NCBI RefSeq assembly: GCF_023700745.1
Contig: NZ_JAMPYG010000008.1
Coordinates: 1 to 64,000 of the forward strand
Direction of reading: 5' to 3'
From: Rhodoferax sp.
Lineage (GTDB): Bacteria; Pseudomonadota; Gammaproteobacteria; Burkholderiales; Burkholderiaceae_C
DNA length: 64,000 nucleotides
This document shows positions 23,185 to 31,135 of the stretch, piece by piece. The translations under genes were made by a program, and so were the position numbers. Below the pieces are notes generated by a model. The model was not told the DNA's origin and did no database searches. It was given only the letters and a program-made list of their open reading frames with translations. The stretch's first letter is position 1. Every line of letters starts with the position of its first letter.

Positions 23185-25905
23185 TTATGTTTTGAAGGGC
23201 AGGTAAAAACAAAATGCGGCTCCCTGCCCGGGCGCTGACTCCAGCCACAGCCTGCCGCCAAAATGCTCCACAATCTGGCGACTGATCGGCAGCCCCAGAC
23301 CCGTGCCCTGCGGCCGGTTGGCGGCATCTCCGCCCTGGCGGAATTTCTGAAAAATAAGCGCCTGCTGCTCAGCCGATACACCGGGGCCGTTGTCACGAAC
23401 CACCAGCGTCGCACCCGTATCGTCGCTGCTCAGGCTTACATCAACCCGACCACCTGGTACCGGCACAAACTTGACGGCGTTGGAGAGTAAATTCAGCATC
23501 ACCTGGGTCAGTCGGTCGGGGTCGGCCAGCAACACCAGCGGACGCTCAGGCACATGGACCTGCACCAGCGTTTGCCGCTCCCGAAACAGCTCCGAGGTGG
23601 TCACCACGGCTTGCCGCACCAGCGCGCCCAAATCCACCTCGGCGTTGTGCCACTCGGCATGGCCCGACTCGATCTTGGCCATGTCCAGCACCTGGTTCAC
23701 CAGCCTGGACAGGCGCTCGGTCTCGCTGACAATGATGGCGATGAACTGACTGCGCTGGGCCTCTTCCATCGCGGGGGCGTCACGCATCAGTTCGGCCAGC
23801 GCCCGGATTGAGGTGAGCGGCGTACGCAACTCGTGCGTCACCGACGACATGAAGTCGTCCTTGAGCCGGTCCAGGCTCTTGAGTTGCTCATTGGCCGAGC
23901 GCAATTCACGCGTGGCTCGCTCCAGCGAGGCAGACTTTTCTTCCAGCTCCAGCGAGTGCGCGCGCAACTGCGAGGTTTCGTCCAGAATGCGCAACACATC
24001 GTCTGGTGTCAGGGTTTCTTCCTCGACACTGCTGGCCACCAGCACCCGTGCCGATGCACTGCCGACCGCACCCGATAACTGGGTTTCAACAAACTGCACC
24101 AGGCGCGCGTCGGGCGTGATCGCCGTCGGACTGCTCGCCCCCACCTCACGCGCATAGCCCGCAAACAAGGCCTGCGCCCGCTCCGCCCCCAGGAAGCGCT
24201 CACACAGGCGCAACAAATCCGGCACCGTGGCGCGACCGCGCCAAAACACGGGACGCGCGGTAGTGGTGCGTTCGAACACATCGACAAACAGCAGCGCCTG
24301 GCTGGCCTCCTGGCCATTGGGCGCACGCCACAGTGACAAGCCCACATAAGCACCCACATTGACCAGCAGACTCCAGAACAGCGAATGCGTCAGGTTGTCC
24401 AGCCCACGCAGGCCAAACAGCTGCTCGGGCCGCAACCAGCTCAAGCCCAGCAGGCCCTCGGTCAGGAAGGCGTCGGGCAACCAGCCCGACTTGGCCAGCG
24501 ACGGCAACATCAGCGTGTAGCACCACATCAAAAAGCCCGCCAGCAAACCGACCAATGCACCCGCTCGCGTAGCCCCCTTCCAGTACAGGCCGCCCCATAC
24601 CGCGGGTGCAAACTGGGCCACTGCGGCAAAGCTGATGAGGCCAATGCTGACCAGCGCATAGGCCTCGCCTGCCAGGTGGAAGTACACATAACCGAGCACC
24701 AGCACGCCCAGAATAGCGGCACGACGGATCACCAGCAGCACGCGCGTCAGGTCGTGCCCGACCCCGGATTTGAAATGTCGGGTACGCAGCAGCAACGGCA
24801 TCACCAGTTCATTGCAGACCATGGTGGACACGGCAATGGTCTCCACGATCACCATGCCGGTGGCAGCCGACAAGCCGCCAATGAACGCAAACAAAGCCAG
24901 CGCCGGCTGCCCTGTCGCCAGCGGCAATGACAGGATAAAGTTGTCTGCATTCATCTGCCCTGCCCCGAAATACAGCAAGCCGCCCAGGGCAATCGGCAGT
25001 ACAAACAGATTGATGGCCAGCAGGTAGAGCGGAAACACCCAGACTGCGCGACGCAAATGGCTTTCGCGCACGTTCTCCACCACCATCACCTGGAACTGGC
25101 GCGGCAAAAAAATCACTGACAGCATCGACAGCAGCGTCAACGCAAACCATTGCGTCCAGGCAAAACTGCCGCTCTGCTCCAGCCGCATCAGCTTGGCCAG
25201 GTCGGGCACCGCGTGGGCCCGCGCAAAAACGTCGGTGAGGCCATTGAACATGCCATACACCACAAACAGACCCACCGCCAGAAAAGCAATGAGTTTGACC
25301 ACCGACTCAAAGGCAATGGCCGCCACCAACCCTTCGTGACGCTCCGCTGAATCCAGATGCCGCGCGCCAAACACCATGGTGAATCCCGCCAGCGCCAGCG
25401 CCATGTAAAAAGTGCTGTCCTGCGTCCAGTGCGCTTGCGTGGGCAACTCACTCAGGGAACTCGCTGTCAATAAGCCGTAACCCGCAGAAATCGCCTTGAG
25501 CTGCAGTGCAATGTAGGGCACGATGCCCACCAGGGCAATCAAGGTGACCAAGCCGGCCAGCAAGCGGCTTTTGCCGTAACGGCTGCCAATAAAATCGGCA
25601 ATCGAGGTGATGCGGTAGGTTTTGGCAATCCGGATCATCTTGCGCAGCACCAGCCAGCCCAGCGTCATGGCCAGCGTCGGCCCCAGGTAAATCGGCAAGA
25701 ACCAGATACCGCCCGACGCCGCACGTCCGACGCTGCCAAAGTACGTCCAGGCGGTGCAATAGACCGCCAGCGACAGGGAATAGGTCCATGGGTTGGCAAT
25801 GATGGAACGACCCTGGGCAGCGCGCCAGTCGCCAAAACTGGCCACGGCAAAAAGCAGCAGCAGGTAAGCAAAGGACGCCCCGACAACCAGCACGGGTGAC
25901 AGCAT
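23185..25905 (-). CDS. CrbS/CbrA-like sensor kinase with Na+/solute symporter domain
   Basis: A 906-residue inner-membrane protein. Residues 1 to about 500 form a sodium/solute symporter (SSS) domain with some 13 membrane segments. A STAC-like linker (about 520-610) and a coiled coil follow, then a histidine kinase core: H-box VTHELRTPL (His near 690), N-box LNLLSNAVKF, DNGPG and GTGLGLPIS. This matches CrbS (acetate switch) and CbrA kinases. It sits in an operon with two small membrane proteins upstream and the receiver and exonuclease fusion downstream, so acetate or another small carboxylate is the likely signal. Whether the SSS domain transports or only senses cannot be told from sequence. 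Confidence 0.9.
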   Translation of the reverse strand: MLSPVLVVGASFAYLLLLFAVASFGDWRAAQGRSIIANPWTYSLSLAVYCTAWTYFGSVGRAASGGIWFLPIYLGPTLAMTLGWLVLRKMIRIAKTYRITSIADFIGSRYGKSRLLAGLVTLIALVGIVPYIALQLKAISAGYGLLTASSLSELPTQAHWTQDSTFYMALALAGFTMVFGARHLDSAERHEGLVAAIAFESVVKLIAFLAVGLFVVYGMFNGLTDVFARAHAVPDLAKLMRLEQSGSFAWTQWFALTLLSMLSVIFLPRQFQVMVVENVRESHLRRAVWVFPLYLLAINLFVLPIALGGLLYFGAGQMNADNFILSLPLATGQPALALFAFIGGLSAATGMVIVETIAVSTMVCNELVMPLLLRTRHFKSGVGHDLTRVLLVIRRAAILGVLVLGYVYFHLAGEAYALVSIGLISFAAVAQFAPAVWGGLYWKGATRAGALVGLLAGFLMWCYTLMLPSLAKSGWLPDAFLTEGLLGLSWLRPEQLFGLRGLDNLTHSLFWSLLVNVGAYVGLSLWRAPNGQEASQALLFVDVFERTTTARPVFWRGRATVPDLLRLCERFLGAERAQALFAGYAREVGASSPTAITPDARLVQFVETQLSGAVGSASARVLVASSVEEETLTPDDVLRILDETSQLRAHSLELEEKSASLERATRELRSANEQLKSLDRLKDDFMSSVTHELRTPLTSIRALAELMRDAPAMEEAQRSQFIAIIVSETERLSRLVNQVLDMAKIESGHAEWHNAEVDLGALVRQAVVTTSELFRERQTLVQVHVPERPLVLLADPDRLTQVMLNLLSNAVKFVPVPGGRVDVSLSSDDTGATLVVRDNGPGVSAEQQALIFQKFRQGGDAANRPQGTGLGLPISRQIVEHFGGRLWLESAPGQGAAFCFYLPFKT

Positions 25906-25907
25906 GG

Positions 25908-26141
25908 TTAATCGTCCTTCACCTCAGGCGTGTGCCGCTCCATCAACCACGCAACGACCGCAATCAACAAGGCCCACAGGACCATCAACACCGCTGGAAA
26001 CAGCGGCACACCAAGCACCGTGGTATCCACGTCCCACAGCCCCAACAGCGGAAAATTCAACAACACCCAGCCGCAGCAAAACAAGGCTACCAGGCGCTGG
26101 GTCGTCAAACTGCTGGCCATACTGCGGTTGCAGGAAACCAT
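25908..26141 (-). CDS. Small two-helix membrane protein
   Basis: A 77-residue protein of unknown function. Two hydrophobic helices (about 17-38 and 44-65) are joined by a short GLWDVDTTVLG loop, and the C-terminus MERHTPEVKDD is charged and probably cytoplasmic. Its stop is two bases from the start of the symporter-kinase, and it starts 5 bases after the 117-residue gene, so all three are one transcription unit. It may help assemble the kinase or a transporter; this is inference from position only. A later start, MASSLTTQ, is possible. Confidence 0.75.
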   Translation of the reverse strand: MVSCNRSMASSLTTQRLVALFCCGWVLLNFPLLGLWDVDTTVLGVPLFPAVLMVLWALLIAVVAWLMERHTPEVKDD

Positions 26142-26146
26142 TTACC

Positions 26147-26500
26147 TCAGGCCTTGCCCTTGAGCCAGCTGGCATGGGCATGGCGACTGAGCGCAAAACT
26201 AGCAATGAACTTGCACCAGATGGTGCTGCCGGCAATGGCGCTCCAGGTGCTGTAGTCCCAATAACCCGCCAGTACCGCGCCAATCACACAAACGACAATC
26301 ACCCCGGCCACCAGATTGATCGCCATTTCATAGGGTGCAAATTTTTCGGGGTTGGCGGGTGCCTCACCACGCCTGATGGCCACCTCGGAAAAATCACGGT
26401 ACACCACAATGCGCCAGGCCCGGCGCAGCCAGACAAAGCTGATAGGAAACAGCGCCAAAAACAAAATCCACGTCATTGCGACGCTGATATCAAATACCAT
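26147..26500 (-). CDS. Membrane protein of unknown function
   Basis: A 117-residue protein with an N-terminal hydrophobic helix (about 5-25), a charged stretch containing RRAWRIVVYRDFSEVAIRRGE, and two further helices (about 60-95). I do not recognise the family. ATG 26500 is preferred over upstream codons because a GGAG ribosome site lies just before it and the protein then begins with the first helix (MVFDISVAMTW). It is the first gene of the sensor-kinase operon, after a strong hairpin at 26523-26556 that separates it from the symporter gene. Confidence 0.75.
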   Translation of the reverse strand: MVFDISVAMTWILFLALFPISFVWLRRAWRIVVYRDFSEVAIRRGEAPANPEKFAPYEMAINLVAGVIVVCVIGAVLAGYWDYSTWSAIAGSTIWCKFIASFALSRHAHASWLKGKA

Positions 26501-26522
26501 GTCAGGCTCCAGAACAAATTGG

Positions 26523-26556
26523 AAAGCCCTGCCAGCTTGATGACCGGCAGGGCTTT
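26523..26556. terminator. 11-bp stem hairpin between the symporter and sensor-kinase operons
   Basis: AAAGCCCTGCC (26523-26533) and GGCAGGGCTTT (26546-26556) are exact reverse complements around a 12-base loop. On the minus strand it lies 60 bases after the stop of the DUF4212-partner symporter gene and before the kinase operon. The T-tract is short on both sides, so it may only partly stop transcription. Confidence 0.65.
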
Positions 26557-26615
26557 GATTGTCACCCCGACCCGTTGCTACGGACAAGGGTTTGATTTAA
26601 GCGCTTAGCTCACCT

Positions 26616-28421
26616 TCAGTGGGCGCCATCCACCAGCTTGGAACCGCGCGGAATACGCACCGACTCCACCATGTGTTGGATGTGCTCAGGTGGCTCGGGT
26701 GTCACCTTGTCGACAGCGAAAGCCACGGCAAAGTTCACCAGCGCACCAATGGCACCGAAGGCCTCGGGCGTGATGCCAAAGAAGGAGTTGGGACCACCAA
26801 TGAGGCCAAGGTATTCGGTACCCTTGATAAAGAAGATACCCTTGTGCGCAAACACATAGAACAAGGTGATGAACAAGCCTGCCAGCATACCGGCCATGGC
26901 ACCTTCCTTGTTCATCTTCTTGCTGAAAATACCCATCATGATGGCAGGGAACAGCGAAGAAGCGGCAATACCGAAGGCCAGGGCCACGGTACCCGCCGCA
27001 AACCCGGGCGGATTCAAGCCCAGATAGCCCGCCACCACAATCGCAGCAGCCATGGCGACCTTGCCTGCCAGCAACTCACCTTTTTCAGAGATATCCGGCA
27101 TGAAGATGTTCTTGATCAGGTCATGGGACACCGCAGCAGAAATGGCCATCAGCAAACCAGCCGCCGTGGACAGCGCAGCAGCCAGGCCACCGGCAGCCAC
27201 CAGACCGATCACCCAGTTGGGCAGCAAGGCAATTTCAGGATTGGCCAGCACAATGATGTCGGCGTTCACATCAAGCTCGTTACCCTTCCAGCCGGCAGCA
27301 GTTGCCTTGGCGATAGCGGCTTCGTTCTTGGTCTTGTCGTTGTAGTACTGGATGCGGCCGTCAGCGTTTTTGTCGGTGAACTTCAGCAAGCCTGTCTTTT
27401 CCCAACGCTTCATCCAGTCCGGACGTGTCTCAGCCTGGATACTGGCCTCAGGAGCGTACAAGTCGCCACCCTTGGCCACGGCGGTGTTCACTGTCGAGTG
27501 CAGATTCAGTTTGGCCATGGCAGCCACAGCCGGTGCCGTGGTGTACAGAATGGCAATGAAGACCAGCGCCCAACCCGCAGACGAGCGGGCGTCTTTCACG
27601 GTAGGCACCGTGAAGAATCGCATGATGACGTGCGGCAAACCGGCAGTACCAATCATGAGCGACATGGTGTAGACAAACATGTTGAGTGTGCTGCCGGCCG
27701 TGGTCGTGGTGTATTTGCCAAAACCAAGGTCAGTCACCACGCCATCCAGTTTGGCCAGCAGGGACATGTCGGTACCGGTCATGGTGCTGCCCAGACCCAA
27801 CTGCGGCAGGAAGTTGCCGGTGAGTTGCAGCGAGATGAAAATGGCCGGAATGGTGTAAGCCAGAATCAGCACGATGTACTGCGCCACCTGGGTATAGGTG
27901 ATGCCTTTCATGCCGCCGAACACGGCGTACAGGAACACGATGCCCATACCCACATAAATGCCGACGTCGCTGGACACGCCCAGGAAGCGCGAGAAAGCCA
28001 CACCCACACCGGTCATTTGACCAATGATGTAGGTCAGCGAGGCTGTCAAAAGACAAATCACGGCGATCAGCGAAGCACCCTTAGAGTAGAAGCGGTCACC
28101 GATGAACTGCGGTACGGTAAATTTTCCGAACTTGCGCAGGTACGGCGCCAGCAACATGGCGAGCAGCACGTAGCCGCCGGTCCAACCCATCAGGAACAGC
28201 GCACCGCCATAGCCCATGTTGGCGATCAGGCCGGCCATGGAGATGAAAGACGCCGCACTCATCCAGTCGGCGCCAGTCGCCATGCCATTGAGCACCGGGT
28301 GCACCGAGCCGCCCGCAGAATAGAACTCACTGGTGGAGCCGGCACGTGCCCAGACGGCGATGCCGATGTAGAGCGAAAAGCTCAAGCCCACCATCAAATA
28401 GATTGTTGTTTGAAGATCCAT
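26616..28421 (-). CDS. Sodium:solute symporter, large subunit (DUF4212-associated type)
   Basis: A 601-residue SSS-family permease with about 13 membrane segments, related to ActP. The core motifs FYSAGGSVHPVLNGMATGADWMSAASF and GLPHVIMRFFTVP are clear. The direct upstream partner is a DUF4212 protein, which identifies the two-subunit VC_2705-like class. Likely substrates are acetate or other short monocarboxylates. Odd: between membrane segments, about residues 310-390, lies a hydrophilic insert carrying DKNADGRIQ, which looks like an EF-hand-type calcium loop. Start ATG 28421 follows a GAGG ribosome site. Confidence 0.92.
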   Translation of the reverse strand: MDLQTTIYLMVGLSFSLYIGIAVWARAGSTSEFYSAGGSVHPVLNGMATGADWMSAASFISMAGLIANMGYGGALFLMGWTGGYVLLAMLLAPYLRKFGKFTVPQFIGDRFYSKGASLIAVICLLTASLTYIIGQMTGVGVAFSRFLGVSSDVGIYVGMGIVFLYAVFGGMKGITYTQVAQYIVLILAYTIPAIFISLQLTGNFLPQLGLGSTMTGTDMSLLAKLDGVVTDLGFGKYTTTTAGSTLNMFVYTMSLMIGTAGLPHVIMRFFTVPTVKDARSSAGWALVFIAILYTTAPAVAAMAKLNLHSTVNTAVAKGGDLYAPEASIQAETRPDWMKRWEKTGLLKFTDKNADGRIQYYNDKTKNEAAIAKATAAGWKGNELDVNADIIVLANPEIALLPNWVIGLVAAGGLAAALSTAAGLLMAISAAVSHDLIKNIFMPDISEKGELLAGKVAMAAAIVVAGYLGLNPPGFAAGTVALAFGIAASSLFPAIMMGIFSKKMNKEGAMAGMLAGLFITLFYVFAHKGIFFIKGTEYLGLIGGPNSFFGITPEAFGAIGALVNFAVAFAVDKVTPEPPEHIQHMVESVRIPRGSKLVDGAH

Positions 28422-28431
28422 GCTTTAGTCC

Positions 28432-28692
28432 TCAGTCTTCGTGAACGTCAAACTCAACGTCCAGTTTGTTCATGCGCCAGGCGTAATAAAAGATCTGCAC
28501 CACAAAGATGTACATGGCACCCTGATGGGCGAACCAGAATCCCAGCGGATAACCGCCAAGGTGGAACTGGTTGAAAAAGTCAACAAACAAAATGCCCGCC
28601 CCGAAGGACACCAGAAACCAGAGGATCAGCACATTCCTCAGCAGTTTCAAGGTTTCCTTCCAGTAGGCACCACTGTCGTAGTCATGCTTCAT
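28432..28692 (-). CDS. DUF4212 small subunit of sodium:solute symporter
   Basis: An 86-residue protein with two membrane helices (about 20-40 and 52-72) around a FHLGGYPLGFWFAHQG loop, the DUF4212 pattern. Proteins of this type are always found beside a large SSS subunit, here 10 bases downstream. A TAGGAG ribosome site precedes ATG 28692. The gene is the first of the minus-strand unit that leaves the 311-base control region shared with the DUF485-actP operon. Confidence 0.9.
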   Translation of the reverse strand: MKHDYDSGAYWKETLKLLRNVLILWFLVSFGAGILFVDFFNQFHLGGYPLGFWFAHQGAMYIFVVQIFYYAWRMNKLDVEFDVHED

Positions 28693-28721
28693 GAAGTCTC
28701 CTAAGTTGTAATGAGTCGAAA

Positions 28722-28736
28722 CAGCTAAATTAGCTG
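28722..28736. promoter_or_regulatory. 15-base odd palindrome in the leader of the DUF4212 operon
   Basis: CAGCTAA and TTAGCTG flank a single central A, giving a perfect odd palindrome 30 bases upstream of the DUF4212 start. It could be an operator or a leader hairpin. A second inverted repeat, GGTAA-N4-TTACC (28840-28853), lies about 100 bases further out. Confidence 0.4.
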
Positions 28737-28916
28737 CGCCTTTACAGTGCGTGGTGTGTACCCTCGCTTATGCAAGGCGGACTATTAAGGCACTTGCTTA
28801 CAGTTTTCTGATAAACCCAGCCTCTGTGCATGAAACAAGGGTAAACACTTACCGAATACTTTGTTCGTCCTTTGCCGGACCTCTTCATAGGCAAATTTGG
28901 CATTCATCAGCCCCTG

Positions 28917-28960
28917 GGTAAGCACCGGGTAAGCGCGGGGTAAGTGCTTGGTAAGTACCG
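28917..28960 (+). promoter_or_regulatory. Four direct repeats at exact 11-base spacing upstream of DUF485-actP
   Basis: GGTAAG begins at 28917, 28928, 28939 and 28950; the full units are GGTAAGCACCG, GGTAAGCGCGG, GGTAAGTGCTT and GGTAAGTACCG. Spacing of one helical turn places all copies on one face of the DNA, as for a cooperative transcription factor. A related GGTAAACAC starts at 28840, seven turns upstream, and the same word occurs inverted at 28853-28848. The array ends 44 bases before the DUF485 ATG. The rest of the 311-base gap (28693-29003) shows no gene; a fitting sigma-54 site was not found. Confidence 0.7.
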
Positions 28961-29003
28961 CCACTTAGCCTTGCTCTCGTCGCAATTTATAAGGAGACAC
29001 TTT

Positions 29004-29312
29004 ATGCAAGATGATTTGATACAGAGGGTTGTCAGCAACCCTCAATACCAGGAGCTCAAGCGCAAGCGAAGCAGCTTTGGCTGGACGCTGACCTGGGCCA
29101 TGATGATCGTTTACTACGGCTTCATCCTGCTAGTGGCGTTCAACAAGGAGTTCCTGTCGCAAAAGCTGGGCACTGGCGTCATGACCATTGGCGTGCCCAT
29201 TGGCTTTGGTGTGATTGTGTTCACCGTCGTTATCACCACGATTTACGTCCGTCGCGCCAACAGCGAGTACGACGACCTGACTGCCGCCATCACCAAGGCG
29301 GTTTTGAAATGA
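29004..29312 (+). CDS. DUF485 membrane protein, partner of ActP
   Basis: A 102-residue protein with two hydrophobic segments (about 28-48 and 58-82) and the family start ...[23 protein letters not shown]485 proteins (E. coli YjcH) precede acetate permease actP. The frame is open further up, but ATG 29004 has a strong AAGGAG ribosome site. Its TGA overlaps the actP ATG (ATGA), implying coupled translation. Confidence 0.93.
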   Translation: MQDDLIQRVVSNPQYQELKRKRSSFGWTLTWAMMIVYYGFILLVAFNKEFLSQKLGTGVMTIGVPIGFGVIVFTVVITTIYVRRANSEYDDLTAAITKAVLK

Positions 29313-31033
29313 CCATTACAAATACAAACAAGCGCCTTCTCGCGCTGATCTCGCTGCTCGCTGTTTCCGCTGGCGCCTTTGCCGCTGGTGCTGACCTGGG
29401 CCAGGCTGTCAAACAACCCACCAACTGGACGGCCATCAGCATGTTTGCCGGTTTTGTGGTGTTCACGCTGTTCATTACCAAATGGGCGGCCGCCAAGACC
29501 AAGTCGGCCGCTGACTTCTACACGGCAGGTGGCGGCATCACCGGCTTTCAGAATGGCCTGGCCATCGCGGGCGACTACATGTCTGCTGCCTCCTTCCTGG
29601 GTATTTCCGCCGCCGTGATGGCCAGCGGTTTTGACGGTCTGATCTATTCCATCGGCTTCCTGGTGGGCTGGCCGGTCATCACCTTCCTGATGGCCGAGCG
29701 CCTGCGCAACCTGGGCAAGTTCACCTTTGCCGACGTGGCCGCTTTCCGCTTCGAGCAAAAACCGGTGCGTATTTTTGCGGCGTCGGGCACGCTGGTGGTG
29801 GTGGCGTTTTACCTGATCGCCCAGATGGTGGGTGCCGGTCAGCTCATCAAGCTGCTGTTTGGCCTGGAATACTATGTGGCCGTGATCATTGTCGGCGCGC
29901 TCATGATGGTCTATGTGCTGTTTGGCGGCATGACCGCCACCACCTGGGTGCAGATCATCAAGGCTTGCCTGCTGCTGGGCGGCGCCACTTTCATGTCCTT
30001 GTCGGTGCTGTGGCACTTTGGTTTCAGCTTTGAAGCCATGTTCGCAGGGGCCGTCCAGATCAAGACCGATCTGGCCCTGAAAGACGGCAAGATCGCCGAA
30101 GTCGCGGCGGCTGCGGGCCAGTCCATCATGGGCCCGGGTAATTTCGTGAAAGACCCGATTTCGGCGATCAGCTTCGGCATGGCGCTGATGTTCGGCACCG
30201 CTGGGTTGCCGCATATCCTGATGCGCTTCTTCACAGTACCCAGTGCCAAGGCGGCACGTTCGTCCGTGATGTGGGCCACTGGCTGGATCGGCTACTTCTA
30301 CCTGCTGACCTTCATCATCGGCTTTGGCGCGATCACCTTTGTGCTGACCAATCCGCAATTCATCGATGCCAAAGGTGCCCTGCTCGGCGGCGGCAACATG
30401 GCGGCGATTCACCTGGCCAACGCCGTCGGCGGTAATGTCTTCCTGGGCTTCATCTCGGCTGTGGCTTTTGCCACGATTCTGGCCGTGGTGGCTGGTTTGA
30501 CGCTGTCTGGTGCCTCTGCGGTGTCTCACGACATCTACGCCACCGTGATCAAGAAGGGCAAGGCCAACAGTGCCGACGAGCTGCGCATCTCCAAAATCAC
30601 CACCATCTGTCTTGGCATTCTGGCGGTGACTTTGGGTATTGTGTTCGAGAAGCAGAACATTGCCTTCATGGTGTCCCTTGCCTTTGCGATTGCCGCGTCA
30701 GCCAACTTCCCGGTGCTTTTCATGTCTGTGCTGTGGAAAGACTGCACCACGAAAGGTGCCGTGATTGGCGGCTTCCTGGGCCTGATCTCTTCCGTGGCAT
30801 TGACGGTGGTGTCGCCCTCGGTGTGGGAAGCCACGCTGGGCAACCCCAAGGGCTCGGCGCTGTTCCCCTACACCTCGCCTGCCCTGTTCTCCATGGCGAT
30901 TGGTTTCATCGGCATCTGGCTGTTCTCGGTACTTGATAACAGCGCCCGTGCCAAGCAGGACCGTGCGGGCTTCCTGGCGCAACAAGTGCGTTCGGAAACC
31001 GGCATTGGTGCTGATGGCGCGTCAGGACACTGA
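29309..31033 (+). CDS. actP: Cation/acetate symporter
   Basis: An SSS-family permease of 574 residues. The N-terminus has a signal-like hydrophobic stretch ending AGAFAAG, as in E. coli ActP (549 residues), followed by about 13 membrane segments. Motifs [29 protein letters not shown] and [13 protein letters not shown] mark the ActP branch, which imports acetate, glycolate and related monocarboxylates with sodium or protons. It overlaps DUF485 by four bases and is followed by a clear terminator at 31084-31118. Control probably acts through the repeats at 28917-28960. Confidence 0.94.
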   Translation: MTITNTNKRLLALISLLAVSAGAFAAGADLGQAVKQPTNWTAISMFAGFVVFTLFITKWAAAKTKSAADFYTAGGGITGFQNGLAIAGDYMSAASFLGISAAVMASGFDGLIYSIGFLVGWPVITFLMAERLRNLGKFTFADVAAFRFEQKPVRIFAASGTLVVVAFYLIAQMVGAGQLIKLLFGLEYYVAVIIVGALMMVYVLFGGMTATTWVQIIKACLLLGGATFMSLSVLWHFGFSFEAMFAGAVQIKTDLALKDGKIAEVAAAAGQSIMGPGNFVKDPISAISFGMALMFGTAGLPHILMRFFTVPSAKAARSSVMWATGWIGYFYLLTFIIGFGAITFVLTNPQFIDAKGALLGGGNMAAIHLANAVGGNVFLGFISAVAFATILAVVAGLTLSGASAVSHDIYATVIKKGKANSADELRISKITTICLGILAVTLGIVFEKQNIAFMVSLAFAIAASANFPVLFMSVLWKDCTTKGAVIGGFLGLISSVALTVVSPSVWEATLGNPKGSALFPYTSPALFSMAIGFIGIWLFSVLDNSARAKQDRAGFLAQQVRSETGIGADGASGH

Positions 31034-31083
31034 TGTAAAACCGCTGACATCGCTGCACCTCAGGGTGTCGATGCGATAAGCTC

Positions 31084-31118
31084 AAGGGGCTGCTGACAAG
31101 GTGTCTGCAGCCCTTTTT
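31084..31118 (+). terminator. Rho-independent terminator after actP
   Basis: GGGCTGC (31087-31093) pairs with GCAGCCC (31107-31113), the stem extends by A-T and G-T pairs, and TTTTT follows directly. The next gene begins only 18 bases later, so the second DUF294 gene would be expressed by read-through or from a promoter inside this region. Confidence 0.8.
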
Positions 31119-31135
31119 ATCTACAGAAGGTGATC

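Noticed and set aside
26619..28574. 651-residue plus-strand open frame over the symporter genes
   Set aside because: It is antisense to two well-supported membrane protein genes and has the His/Gln/Arg-rich composition of a shadow frame.
28861..29003. Sigma-54 promoter before DUF485-actP
   Set aside because: GG and GC pairs occur (TTGGCATTCATCAGC), but the spacing is one base short of the required ten, so I do not call it.
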